The translations under genes and the position numbers were made by a program. Source: Burkholderiales bacterium (GTDB taxonomy: Bacteria > Pseudomonadota > Gammaproteobacteria > Burkholderiales > Burkholderiaceae_C). From it: a DNA stretch of 25,954 nt. Shown piece after piece: positions 1-6,325 of this stretch. The notes beneath the pieces were generated by a model, which did not search any database, was not told the DNA's origin, and saw nothing but the letters and a program-made list of their open reading frames with translations. How positions within the stretch are numbered: the stretch's first letter is position 1; every line of letters begins with the position of its first letter. The stretch lies in contig JADJCH010000023.1 in the NCBI GenBank assembly GCA_016703325.1, positions 1-25,954 on the forward strand, given 5' to 3'.

Positions 1-352
1 TGATGTCCTTGCCATCGATGCGCCCTGCTTCGAGCACGGCCTTCGAGTTTCGTCGAAGCCGTAGCCCTGCCAGGGCTCGGGCGTGGGCTTTACGCCGATG
101 CTTCCGGGATGCGCATCGGCGGGATCGCGTAGACGATGACCTGACCCGGATGGCCGCCCGGAAAGCTGAACGCTACCGAACTCGTCGCGCTTCCCTGTGG
201 GCGTAGGTCTTGGCGGCGGCGAGCAGGTCCTGCTGACTCAGGCCGGGGGCCTTCACCGTCCCGCAGAGGTCGGCCGCCATAGCGCCGGAGGCCAACAATG
301 CTGCGCCGGCAAGGGTTGCCAGACGCCAGCGTTGCAACGAGCTGATCTTCAT
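1..352 (-). pseudogene. exported protein gene, frameshifted, runs off the left edge
   Basis: Read leftward from an ATG at 352, the first 50 or so codons give a clear signal peptide (MKISSLQRWR, then a hydrophobic stretch ending near ASGAMAA) and a mature start DLCGTVKAPGLSQQDLLAAA. The frame then meets a stop at 173. Protein-like sequence continues in a second frame (SSVAFSFPGGHPGQVIVYAI) down to about position 115. It appears to continue further in other frames (GVKPTPEPWQGYGFDE, then LEAGRIDGKDI) to the window edge. At least two or three frame changes are therefore needed to read it through. The product would be periplasmic. I do not recognise the family. Divergent from the FixH-like gene at 559. 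The indels may be genuine decay or sequencing error, since the right end of the window shows the same behaviour. Confidence 0.5.
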
Positions 353-558
353 GGTGTTCTCCAATGTTCGATGTGAAATCCGGACCGCACGCGCTGCGCG
401 GAAGTTCTGCCGGGTCACAACGCAGGAAGCAGTCTCGACCCCCAGGCAAACCCCGGACCTTGAAGCACATCAAGCTTTTTGCAATATGGCCAGTGGCGTG
501 CTATGGCGCAACACCTGAGCCACTGCGCGCCCAACTTCGGGCGTATGCTCGCCGCGCC

Positions 559-1080
559 ATGAAAGCCTGGTCTGCCCTGCACGAACCCGCCGCACCGTCC
601 CTACCGCTGCCGCAGCGCCGGGTGCGCTGGGCCACCGCCATCGGCACCGTGTGGGTGGTCGTGGTGCTCAGCCTGTGGGCATGGCAGCGTTGGCTGGCGC
701 CTCCTTGGGGGGAGATGACTGCGCTGCCCCCTGCGAGCTGCAACCTGCAGTTCGGCAGCTGCCGCGCCGAGTTTCCAGACGGCAGCGCGCTGGAAGTGAC
801 GTTGGCGCCCCGTCCCGTCCCCAGCGACACCCCGATCACACTGCACCTGCGCACCGTCGGCTTCGAGCCCCGCTCCGTCGGCATCGACCTGAACGGCGAA
901 ACCATGAACATGGGGCCAAACCACACCGCACTGGTCGGCGGCCGCGATGGCGTCTGGACGGGCGCCACTGCACTGACCGCCTGCGTCACGGGCGCCATGG
1001 TCTGGGTACTGGAAGTGCGGGCTCCGGTGGGCGGCGGGGAGCGGGTGGCACGCTTTCGCTTCGAGACCGGTGAACCTTGA
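559..1080 (+). CDS. membrane-anchored FixH/YtkA-like protein of unknown function
   Basis: A 173-residue protein is read from the ATG at 559. The frame stays open upstream to 364, but that part looks non-coding, so the later start is preferred; no strong ribosome site is visible. A single membrane segment lies at about residues 30-48 (TAIGTVWVVVVLSLWAW). A C-terminal domain follows with a Cys pair (SCNLQFGSC), a beta-rich body and the motif GETMNMGPNHTAL, then a late Cys in LTACVTGAMVW. The layout of one anchor plus an extracytoplasmic beta-sandwich, with a Met-rich turn and conserved cysteines, resembles FixH/YtkA-like proteins found near haem-copper oxidase and metal-trafficking genes. The assignment rests on this resemblance only. 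Its stop lies 10 bases from the convergent LysR gene. Confidence 0.7.
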   Translation: MKAWSALHEPAAPSLPLPQRRVRWATAIGTVWVVVVLSLWAWQRWLAPPWGEMTALPPASCNLQFGSCRAEFPDGSALEVTLAPRPVPSDTPITLHLRTVGFEPRSVGIDLNGETMNMGPNHTALVGGRDGVWTGATALTACVTGAMVWVLEVRAPVGGGERVARFRFETGEP

Positions 1081-1090
1081 GCAGCGATCA

Positions 1091-1990
1091 TCAGGCGTCC
1101 AGAAACTGCGCCCGCGCCGCCTCGGTGATCGCCACCACACAGGGGTGGGTCACGCGGCGCTCCACCGAGATGGCGTAAAACTCCTCCACCAGCTCGGCGC
1201 TGCGGCCCAGCACCTGCACCCCGTACTGCGCGCAGGTCTCGCTCTCCAGCACCGTGGGAGACATGAACACCCCCCGCCCCTCGGCACCAAAGGCCTTGAG
1301 CAGCGCGGCATCGTCGAACTCGCCCACCGCCTGCGGTCGCAGGCCCTGCTCCACCAGCCAGAGGTCCAGGCGCTGACGCATGGCGGCAGCGCGCCCCTGC
1401 ATCAGCATCGGCGCCGCCTCCAGGCAGGCCGGGAAATCGCCGCGCAGGCCTGCGCGCAGCGCCGGCGCCGCAAAGAAGCTCATCGCAGTGCGGCCGAGCG
1501 CGTGGTTGAAGGCGCGCACGCTGGTGCGCCGGCTCATGGGTTCGTCGGCGATCACCAGGTCCAGCCGGTGCACCGACAGCTGCGCCAGCAGGTCGGGCAT
1601 CTTGCCCTCGTGGCAGATCAGCCGCACCGGCCGGTCCACCGACAGGGCCGGCTCCAGCAGACGGTAGGCGATGGACTTGGGCACGGCATCGGCAATGCCC
1701 ACACGGAACTCCAGCGTCCGGTCGTCACCCAGCGCATTGCGGCCCAGTGCAGCCTCCAGCTCTGCCCCCAGCGCGAAGATCTGGTCGGCATAGCCCAGCG
1801 CGGTGCGCCCCTCCTCCGTCAGCTCCAGCCCCCGCCCGCTGCGCCGCAGCAAGGGGCAGCCCAGGCGATCCTCCAGCAGCTTGATCTGCCCGGACAGGGT
1901 TTGCGGCGTGACATGCAGCTGCTGCGCGGCCCGCAGCACGCCGCCGGCCTTGGCGGTGGCCCAGAAGTAGTAGAGGTGTTTGTAGTTCAC
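1091..1990 (-). CDS. LysR-family transcriptional regulator, NhaR-like
   Basis: A 299-residue protein, the normal length for LysR regulators. The N-terminal winged helix-turn-helix spans about residues 1-60 (MNYKHLYYFW, then RAAQQLHVTPQTLSGQIKLL). A type-2 periplasmic-binding-like effector domain covers the rest (from FRVGIADAVPKSIAYRLL). The opening residues match NhaR, the activator of Na+/H+ antiporter genes in enterobacteria. In beta-proteobacteria such genes are often orphan regulators, so the Na+ role is not assured here. The start is GTG at 1990, with GGA eight bases upstream. It is transcribed away from the TerC gene at 2098, and the shared 107-bp gap holds two dyads, so TerC or the regulator itself is the likely target. 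Confidence 0.88.
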   Translation of the reverse strand: MNYKHLYYFWATAKAGGVLRAAQQLHVTPQTLSGQIKLLEDRLGCPLLRRSGRGLELTEEGRTALGYADQIFALGAELEAALGRNALGDDRTLEFRVGIADAVPKSIAYRLLEPALSVDRPVRLICHEGKMPDLLAQLSVHRLDLVIADEPMSRRTSVRAFNHALGRTAMSFFAAPALRAGLRGDFPACLEAAPMLMQGRAAAMRQRLDLWLVEQGLRPQAVGEFDDAALLKAFGAEGRGVFMSPTVLESETCAQYGVQVLGRSAELVEEFYAISVERRVTHPCVVAITEAARAQFLDA

Positions 1991-2040
1991 TTCGATTTTT
2001 CCGAAGTCTTTTGTTCGTTAAATCGACTTTACGCGAAGTC
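1989..2040. promoter_or_regulatory. two dyads in the LysR/terC divergent promoter
   Basis: The first dyad is ACTTCG-N7-CGAAGT at 1989-2007. Its core TTC-N9-GAA fits the LysR-type T-N11-A box. The second is GACTT-N6-AAGTC at 2025-2040. The heptamer CGAAGTC occurs in both, 32 bp apart, close to three helical turns. This fits paired LysR tetramer sites. The first dyad overlaps the GTG of the LysR gene, which would suit autorepression. Function is inferred from position and symmetry only. Confidence 0.4.
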
Positions 2041-2097
2041 ACTGGACACCTATCGTATCGCCTTCATTTGCCCGCGCCAGCCGCCCGGCCTGCCACC

Positions 2098-2871
2098 ATG
2101 GACTTCCTGCTCGATCCGAACCTCTGGATCGCCTTTGCGATGCTCACCGCCCTGGAGATCGTCCTGGGCGTGGACAACATCATCTTCATCTCCATCCTGG
2201 TCGGGCGCCTGCCTGAGCACCTGCGCGACAAGGCCCGCCGGCTGGGACTGGGCTTTGCGATGCTGTCGCGCCTGGCGCTGCTGTTCTCGCTGAGCTGGGT
2301 GATGGGGTTGAAGGACGACCTGTTCCACCTGCTGGGCCAGGGCATCAGCGGGCGCGACCTGGTGTTGCTGTTCGGCGGCCTGTTCCTGCTCTACAAGGCC
2401 TCGCACGAGATCTTCGTCGAGGTCGAGGCACGCGAGGAAGACGGCCCGCCGGCCACCGATGCCGCGGTCATGAAGGCCACCGGCAACCGCCTGTTCTGGG
2501 CCATCATCGGCCAGATCGCGGTGATCGACATCGTCTTCTCGCTGGACTCGGTGATCACCGCGGTGGGCATGGTCGACCAGATCGGCGTGATGGTGGCCGC
2601 GGTGGTCACTTCGGTGGCCGTGATGCTGGTGGCCGCCAAACCGATTGGCGAGTTCGTCGATCGCCACCCGTCGGTCAAGGTGCTGGCGCTGGCCTTCCTG
2701 GTGATGGTGGGCATGGCACTGACCGCTGAAGCCTTCGAGATGCACATGCCCAAGGGCTACATCTACGCCGCGATGGCCTTCTCGCTGGCGGTCGAGGCGC
2801 TCAACCTGCGGGCCCGCGCCAAGCGCCTGGCCCGGGCCGCAGCGCAGGCCCGGGAAGCGCAGGCCACCTAG
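2098..2871 (+). CDS. TerC-family integral membrane protein
   Basis: A 257-residue TerC-family protein. The start is the ATG at 2098 (MDFLLDPNLWIAF), because the upstream extension is non-conserved and lies in the divergent promoter. The family marks are present: an acidic membrane motif LEIVLGVDNIIFISILVGRL at residues 17-36, and a second, FSLDSVITAVGMV, near residue 145. About seven hydrophobic segments are visible, with a charged loop (VEAREEDGPPATD) near 105-117. TerC proteins are linked to tellurite resistance, and relatives (Alx, MeeF/MeeY) export Mn2+ to load exoenzymes. The paired Asp-containing motifs are the presumed metal path. Metal export is the likeliest role; which metal cannot be told here. 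The LysR gene is divergent, and the Bax-inhibitor gene follows 64 bp downstream on the same strand. Confidence 0.9.
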   Translation: MDFLLDPNLWIAFAMLTALEIVLGVDNIIFISILVGRLPEHLRDKARRLGLGFAMLSRLALLFSLSWVMGLKDDLFHLLGQGISGRDLVLLFGGLFLLYKASHEIFVEVEAREEDGPPATDAAVMKATGNRLFWAIIGQIAVIDIVFSLDSVITAVGMVDQIGVMVAAVVTSVAVMLVAAKPIGEFVDRHPSVKVLALAFLVMVGMALTAEAFEMHMPKGYIYAAMAFSLAVEALNLRARAKRLARAAAQAREAQAT

Positions 2872-2935
2872 TCCTGAGCGACACCCGACCCGCAGCGCAC
2901 ACCCCCGTTCGTTTCACCCACCCAGGAGCCTGTCG

Positions 2936-3637
2936 ATGAGCACTCCCCTGTCCCAGACGGCTGCGTACTACGGCAGCCCCACCCTTTCCGCCGCCGAGCG
3001 CAACCGCGTGCTGCGCAACACCTACTGGCTGCTGGCGCTGTCGATGATCCCGACCGTGCTGGGCGCCTGGATCGGTGTGAGCACCGGGCTGGCGCGCGCC
3101 ATGTCACCCGGCATCGGCCTGGTGGTGTTCCTGGTCGGCTCGTTCGGCCTGATGTTCGCGATCGAGAAGACCAAGAACTCGGCCGCCGGTGTGCCGGTGC
3201 TGCTGGCCTTCACCTTCTTCATGGGGTTGATGCTGTCGCGCCTGATCGGTGCGGTGCTCGGCCTGTCCAACGGCGCCAACCTGATCATGCTGGCCTTCGC
3301 CGGCACCGGCGGCGTGTTCTTCGCCATGGCCACGCTGTCCAGCGTGATCAAGCGCGACCTCAGCGGCATGGGTCGCTGGCTGTTCATCGGCGCGATCGTG
3401 CTGATGGTGGTGGGCATTGCCAACGTCTTCATCCAGTCCAGCGCGCTGATGCTGGCACTGTCGGTGCTGGCGGTGGGCATCTTCTCGGCCTTCATCCTGC
3501 ACGACCTCAAGCGCGTGCGCGATGGCGAGGAGACCAACTACATCACCGCCACGCTGGGCGTGTACCTGAGCCTGTACAACGTGTTCCAGTCGCTGCTGGC
3601 CATCTTCGGCCTGACCAGCGGCGGCAGCGACGACTGA
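2936..3637 (+). CDS. Bax inhibitor-1/YccA family membrane protein
   Basis: A 233-residue protein preceded by AGGAG seven bases before the ATG. After a polar N-terminus (residues 1-28) it has seven hydrophobic segments, from YWLLALSMIPTVLGAWIGV to FQSLLAIFGLTSG. The family's typical IFSAFILHDLKRV motif is near residue 185, and its Asp is part of the di-aspartyl pH sensor known from BsYetJ. Members are bacterial relatives of TMBIM/LFG calcium-leak channels. In E. coli YccA modulates the membrane protease FtsH. Length and topology are normal, so it looks intact. It may be co-transcribed with TerC, since both are ion-handling membrane proteins on the same strand. Confidence 0.92.
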   Translation: MSTPLSQTAAYYGSPTLSAAERNRVLRNTYWLLALSMIPTVLGAWIGVSTGLARAMSPGIGLVVFLVGSFGLMFAIEKTKNSAAGVPVLLAFTFFMGLMLSRLIGAVLGLSNGANLIMLAFAGTGGVFFAMATLSSVIKRDLSGMGRWLFIGAIVLMVVGIANVFIQSSALMLALSVLAVGIFSAFILHDLKRVRDGEETNYITATLGVYLSLYNVFQSLLAIFGLTSGGSDD

Positions 3638-3650
3638 TCGGCACAGCGGT

Positions 3651-3669
3651 CCGGGTCACCGAGACCCGG
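3651..3669 (+). terminator. hairpin after the Bax-inhibitor gene
   Basis: A perfect 7-bp stem (CCGGGTC/GACCCGG) with a 5-base loop begins 14 bases after the stop codon at 3637. No T-run follows, so termination would be imperfect or Rho-assisted. A second weaker dyad (GATCCG-N6-CGGATC) lies just downstream. Confidence 0.4.
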
Positions 3670-3737
3670 CCACCCCGATCCGGTGACACGGATCGAGTGA
3701 TCCCACCCCGTGCCGCCGGGTACGCGGTTTCGTTCGC

Positions 3738-3875
3738 TCAACGCAACGCCGGCCCCACCAGGGTCGGCGTTGTCGTCCGGGCCGCCGGCAGCAGCGGGTC
3801 GGCCGCGTAGAGCTCCACACCCACGGAAAACACGCCCACAGCCAGGGCAATCTTGATCAGGTCCTTCAGGGTCAT
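3738..3875 (-). CDS. 45-residue candidate small membrane protein
   Basis: A short reading frame running leftward from the ATG at 3875 to a TGA at 3738. The product starts MTLKDLIKIALAVGVFSVGV and continues ELYAADPLLPAARTTTPTLV. That is a single hydrophobic helix at about residues 6-22, then a Pro/Thr tail, consistent with a one-pass membrane peptide or an uncleaved signal anchor. It has GGAGA about 7 bases before the ATG and a strongly GC-ending codon pattern like the neighbouring real genes. It lies downstream of the nitroreductase gene on the same strand, 133 bp away. I do not recognise it. Part of it is overlapped by longer frames that look like shadows. Confidence 0.5.
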   Translation of the reverse strand: MTLKDLIKIALAVGVFSVGVELYAADPLLPAARTTTPTLVGPALR

Positions 3876-4008
3876 CTCGGTTCTCCGTCAGCGGGAGCGT
3901 TCAAAAGGGATGGCGGCGCGCTCTGCAAGCCTGGACAGATCCTGCCGGAGGCTGGCGTCCCCTTCCTTGAACTGGAACAGCTTCCCCCTGCCGCAGGCCG
4001 CAGGCCGA

Positions 4009-4602
4009 TCAGATCCAGGCGACGAACTCGTCCACCGCCGGTCGTCCCCGCGCCTGCTTCACCCGGGTGGCGGTGCCCAGGCTGATGAAGCACAGCGCCT
4101 GCTCACCTTCATGCACGCCAAAGGTCTGACGCAGCACCGCCGACTGCAGCGCCCGCCCGCTGGACAGGCCGCTGGCAAAGCCCCGGGCCTGCGCGGCCAG
4201 CAGCAGGTTCTGGATCGCGCAGCCCAGCGACACCAGCCGCTCGAACGGCGGCACGTCGGGCTGCTCGGCGCGCAGGTCCGCGATGGCCAGGATCAGCACC
4301 GGAGCGCGAAAAGCCTTCTCTCGCGCCTGCGCCACCTGGTCCAAAGCGGCATCGGCATCCCGTTCGCGCAGCGCATGGGCAAAGCACTCGGCCAGCCGCT
4401 CCCGCGCCGAGGGCCCCAGCACCAGGAAGCGCCAGGGCCGCAGGCGCTCATGGTCCGGCGCGGCAGCGGCGGCGGTGAAAAGCTCGCGCAGTTGACCCTC
4501 GTCAGGGGCCGGCTCCACCAGGTGGCGCGGCCCGATGTGCCGGCGCGACTGGATCAGTGCATCGGCCAGCTCGGCGATGCGCAGGTCGTCATCAGAGTTC
4601 AT
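4009..4602 (-). CDS. nitroreductase-family flavoprotein (YdjA-like)
   Basis: About 197 residues from the ATG at 4602. The frame is also open to a GTG at 4650 that overlaps the stop of the upstream Crp/Fnr gene as GTGA, so a coupled start with 16 extra residues is possible. Typical nitroreductase-fold motifs are seen: SRRHIGPRHLVEPAPDE with the FMN-phosphate-binding Arg-rich start, AAAAPDHERLRPWRFLVLGP, and near the C-terminus GVHEGEQALCFISLGTAT. The short length and the SRR/LRPWRF pattern match the YdjA branch. Such enzymes bind FMN and use NAD(P)H to reduce nitro compounds, quinones or similar acceptors. The physiological substrate is unknown. Its position 44 bp behind the Crp/Fnr gene suggests a common transcript. 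Confidence 0.85.
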   Translation of the reverse strand: MNSDDDLRIAELADALIQSRRHIGPRHLVEPAPDEGQLRELFTAAAAAPDHERLRPWRFLVLGPSARERLAECFAHALRERDADAALDQVAQAREKAFRAPVLILAIADLRAEQPDVPPFERLVSLGCAIQNLLLAAQARGFASGLSSGRALQSAVLRQTFGVHEGEQALCFISLGTATRVKQARGRPAVDEFVAWI

Positions 4603-4646
4603 GGACGGTCGGTTCGGTGGCCTGTCGGACACACACTGCAACGGAT

Positions 4647-5462
4647 TCACTGCAACTGGTAGCGCGCCAGGCGACCCGGGTCCGGGATGCGGATGTCGCG
4701 CTTGTCGATCTGGATCAGGCCGACCCCCTCCAACTCATGCAGCACGCGCGAAAAGTACTCCGGCGTGAGCGACAGCCTTGACGCGATGGTGGCCTTGCTC
4801 ACCGGCAGCGACACCCGCAGCTCCCGCGCGGGGACGACAGAGCCCGCGCCCGCAGCGGACCCCCCGGCCGGGTTCACGCTGCAGCCGTTGCACTGCTTCT
4901 GGCAACCTGCGTAGCAGCCCTCCGGGCCTTCACTGGCGTCGGCGGCAACGAAATCCAGCTCGCCGGGCAGGTCGCGCAGCAGGTAGCCGATCACCCGCTG
5001 CACCCCGCTGTGCAGGGAGTAGGCCTGCACGTCGTGTACCAGTCCGTGCAACCGCTTGGACATGCCCGCCAGCATGCGCAGGGCAAAGCGGGGCTCGCGG
5101 TGGATTTCGCCCACCACCACTTCCTTGCTGACGCTCAGCAGCAGGGTGTCGGTGAGGGTCTGCGCATTGATGATGTAGGGCTTGTCGCTGAACATCAGCG
5201 CCTCGGCGAAGGTCTGCCCCGGGCCGATCAGCTCAATCACCTTTTCCTGCCCGGCCGGCGAAAGCGCGTACAGCTTCACCTGCCCCATCACGGTGACATG
5301 GAACTCGTCGCAGACCTCGCCGACGCGGAACACCGTGTCGCTCCGGGCCATGCGGCGCACACGGCTGCCCTGCGCCAGCCGCTGCAGCTCCGGCGGGGTC
5401 ATCTCCTGAAACAGCGGCAGTACCGCCAGGTAGCGCGGTACGTCGAAGCTTCTTGCTTCCAT
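4647..5462 (-). CDS. Crp/Fnr-family regulator with a four-Cys insertion
   Basis: A 271-residue protein from the ATG at 5462 (MEARSFDVPRYLAVLPLFQE), supported by GGAG seven bases upstream. A cyclic-nucleotide-binding-like beta-roll covers about residues 12-125 and the dimerisation helix about 126-165. The helix-turn-helix is at about 220-243 (PVSKATIASRLSLTPEYFSR). The family is usually 220-240 residues. The extra length is an insert at about 167-212 between dimerisation helix and recognition domain. It holds Cys183, Cys187, Cys191 and Cys194 in the pattern CX3CX3CX2C, followed by a Gly/Ala-rich linker. The N-terminal cysteines of true FNR are absent, so this is not FNR. The insert could bind a metal, an Fe-S cluster or act as a thiol switch, which is inference. 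The DNR/NnrR branch is the nearest resemblance. An FNR-type box lies 130 bp upstream of its start. Confidence 0.85.
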   Translation of the reverse strand: MEARSFDVPRYLAVLPLFQEMTPPELQRLAQGSRVRRMARSDTVFRVGEVCDEFHVTVMGQVKLYALSPAGQEKVIELIGPGQTFAEALMFSDKPYIINAQTLTDTLLLSVSKEVVVGEIHREPRFALRMLAGMSKRLHGLVHDVQAYSLHSGVQRVIGYLLRDLPGELDFVAADASEGPEGCYAGCQKQCNGCSVNPAGGSAAGAGSVVPARELRVSLPVSKATIASRLSLTPEYFSRVLHELEGVGLIQIDKRDIRIPDPGRLARYQLQ

Positions 5463-5484
5463 GGCCCAACTCCAACGCCCAATT

Positions 5485-5524
5485 GCCCAAACGCCCAAAC
5501 GCCCAAACGCCCAAACGCCCAAAC
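5485..5524. repeat. octanucleotide tandem repeat, five copies
   Basis: Five perfect head-to-tail copies of GCCCAAAC, with degenerate partial copies on both sides (5474-5484 and 5525-5530). It lies 23-62 bp upstream of the Crp/Fnr start codon, in its presumed leader. On the regulator's strand it reads GTTTGGGC repeated. Eight is not a multiple of three, so copy-number change would shift any upstream in-frame start. It would also alter leader length or promoter spacing. Confidence 0.9.
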
Positions 5525-5591
5525 GCCACGAGCCGATACCCGAGCATTTCACTCAAGTGTCGAATTGTCGTGACACCTTGGCCACATGGAA

Positions 5592-5605
5592 TTGACGATC
5601 GTCAA
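5592..5605. promoter_or_regulatory. FNR/DNR-type palindrome upstream of the Crp/Fnr gene
   Basis: TTGACGATCGTCAA is a perfect 14-bp palindrome matching the Crp/Fnr-family half-site layout TTGAN-N4-NTCAA. It is 130 bp before the start at 5462 and beyond the tandem repeat, in the gap after the exported-protein gene that ends at 5682. Autoregulation or control by another FNR/DNR paralogue is the natural reading. Confidence 0.55.
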
Positions 5606-5681
5606 GAAAGAGAGGCTGAAGCCCGGCTGAATGCGTATCGGGTGGGTGCTTGATCCTGGAGTGGAGGCGGGACGGAACCGC

Positions 5682-6212
5682 TCAAGGCAGCTCGGCCACC
5701 CGCCACCGCCGTACATCGACCTGGCGGGTGGATTCGTCCGGGTGCAGGTACAGCGGCACGTACACCGTCAGCTCCTGCACACGCGGCACTCGCAGCTCCA
5801 GCTGCAGCAGCGCCTGTCCTTCGGCCGCCTCCACCGCCTGCACCACTGCGGCCAGCGGGCGGCCCCCCGGCATCGACTCCTGCAGACTCAGTGCCAACGT
5901 CGCGCCACTGCCGGGTTGCCGGTAGGCCACGCGCACCCGGATCCCCACCCGCTGGCCCGGCAGCAGGGCCTGATCCAGGGGCGGCTCCACCGACAGGATG
6001 CGCACCCAGGCCTGCACCGGCTGCGATGCCGCCGCGCCGACCGCTCTGGATGAGGCCGGCGCAGGAGCAGCGAGGGTCTGGACCTGCGCCTGCGCCGGTG
6101 GACACAGCAACGCAGCCATCAGGACCCACACGCTCCGGCAAGCCGAGCGCAGATCGGGAGTGGCGCGGAAGGGGGCGGAGCGGTCCGAATCAACCGATCG
6201 GCGGGTGGGCAT
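5682..6212 (-). CDS. exported protein of unknown function
   Basis: 176 residues from the ATG at 6212 (MPTRRSVDSDRSAPFR). A long, Arg-rich N-terminus is followed by a hydrophobic core, CRSVWVLMAALLCPPAQAQ, ending in a likely AQA cleavage site near residue 42. The mature part looks beta-rich: AWVRILSVEPPLDQALLPGQ, RVGIRVRVAYRQPGSGATL, and a tail ELTVYVPLYLHPDE. That pattern of alternating hydrophobic strands suggests a single Ig-like or beta-sandwich domain, with no cysteines and no recognisable catalytic motif. A GAGGAGG stands 21 bases before the ATG, too far for normal use, so the start is not certain. It lies 113 bp downstream of the sensor kinase on the same strand and may be the last gene of that operon. 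Confidence 0.65.
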   Translation of the reverse strand: MPTRRSVDSDRSAPFRATPDLRSACRSVWVLMAALLCPPAQAQVQTLAAPAPASSRAVGAAASQPVQAWVRILSVEPPLDQALLPGQRVGIRVRVAYRQPGSGATLALSLQESMPGGRPLAAVVQAVEAAEGQALLQLELRVPRVQELTVYVPLYLHPDESTRQVDVRRWRVAELP

Positions 6213-6325
6213 GATGGTTACAGATTGTGACAACCTCCTCAGTCTGGCAGCCCCGCGCGCCCCGCGGTCAGCCCTCCCCCCGGTTCGGGTCGGCCCGGCC
6301 CCCGCAGTGGGGTGGCCGCAGCCTT

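Noticed and set aside
1070..2293. 407-codon plus-strand frame across the LysR gene and into terC
   Set aside because: Antisense of LysR and out of frame with TerC; no recognisable fold.
4683..5462. Crp/Fnr gene considered as fnr itself
   Set aside because: The N-terminal Cys cluster that binds the [4Fe-4S] centre in FNR is missing; the cysteines lie in a different place.
5485..5524. Tandem array considered as a CRISPR-like repeat
   Set aside because: Units are 8 bp, contiguous, without spacers, and no cas genes are present.
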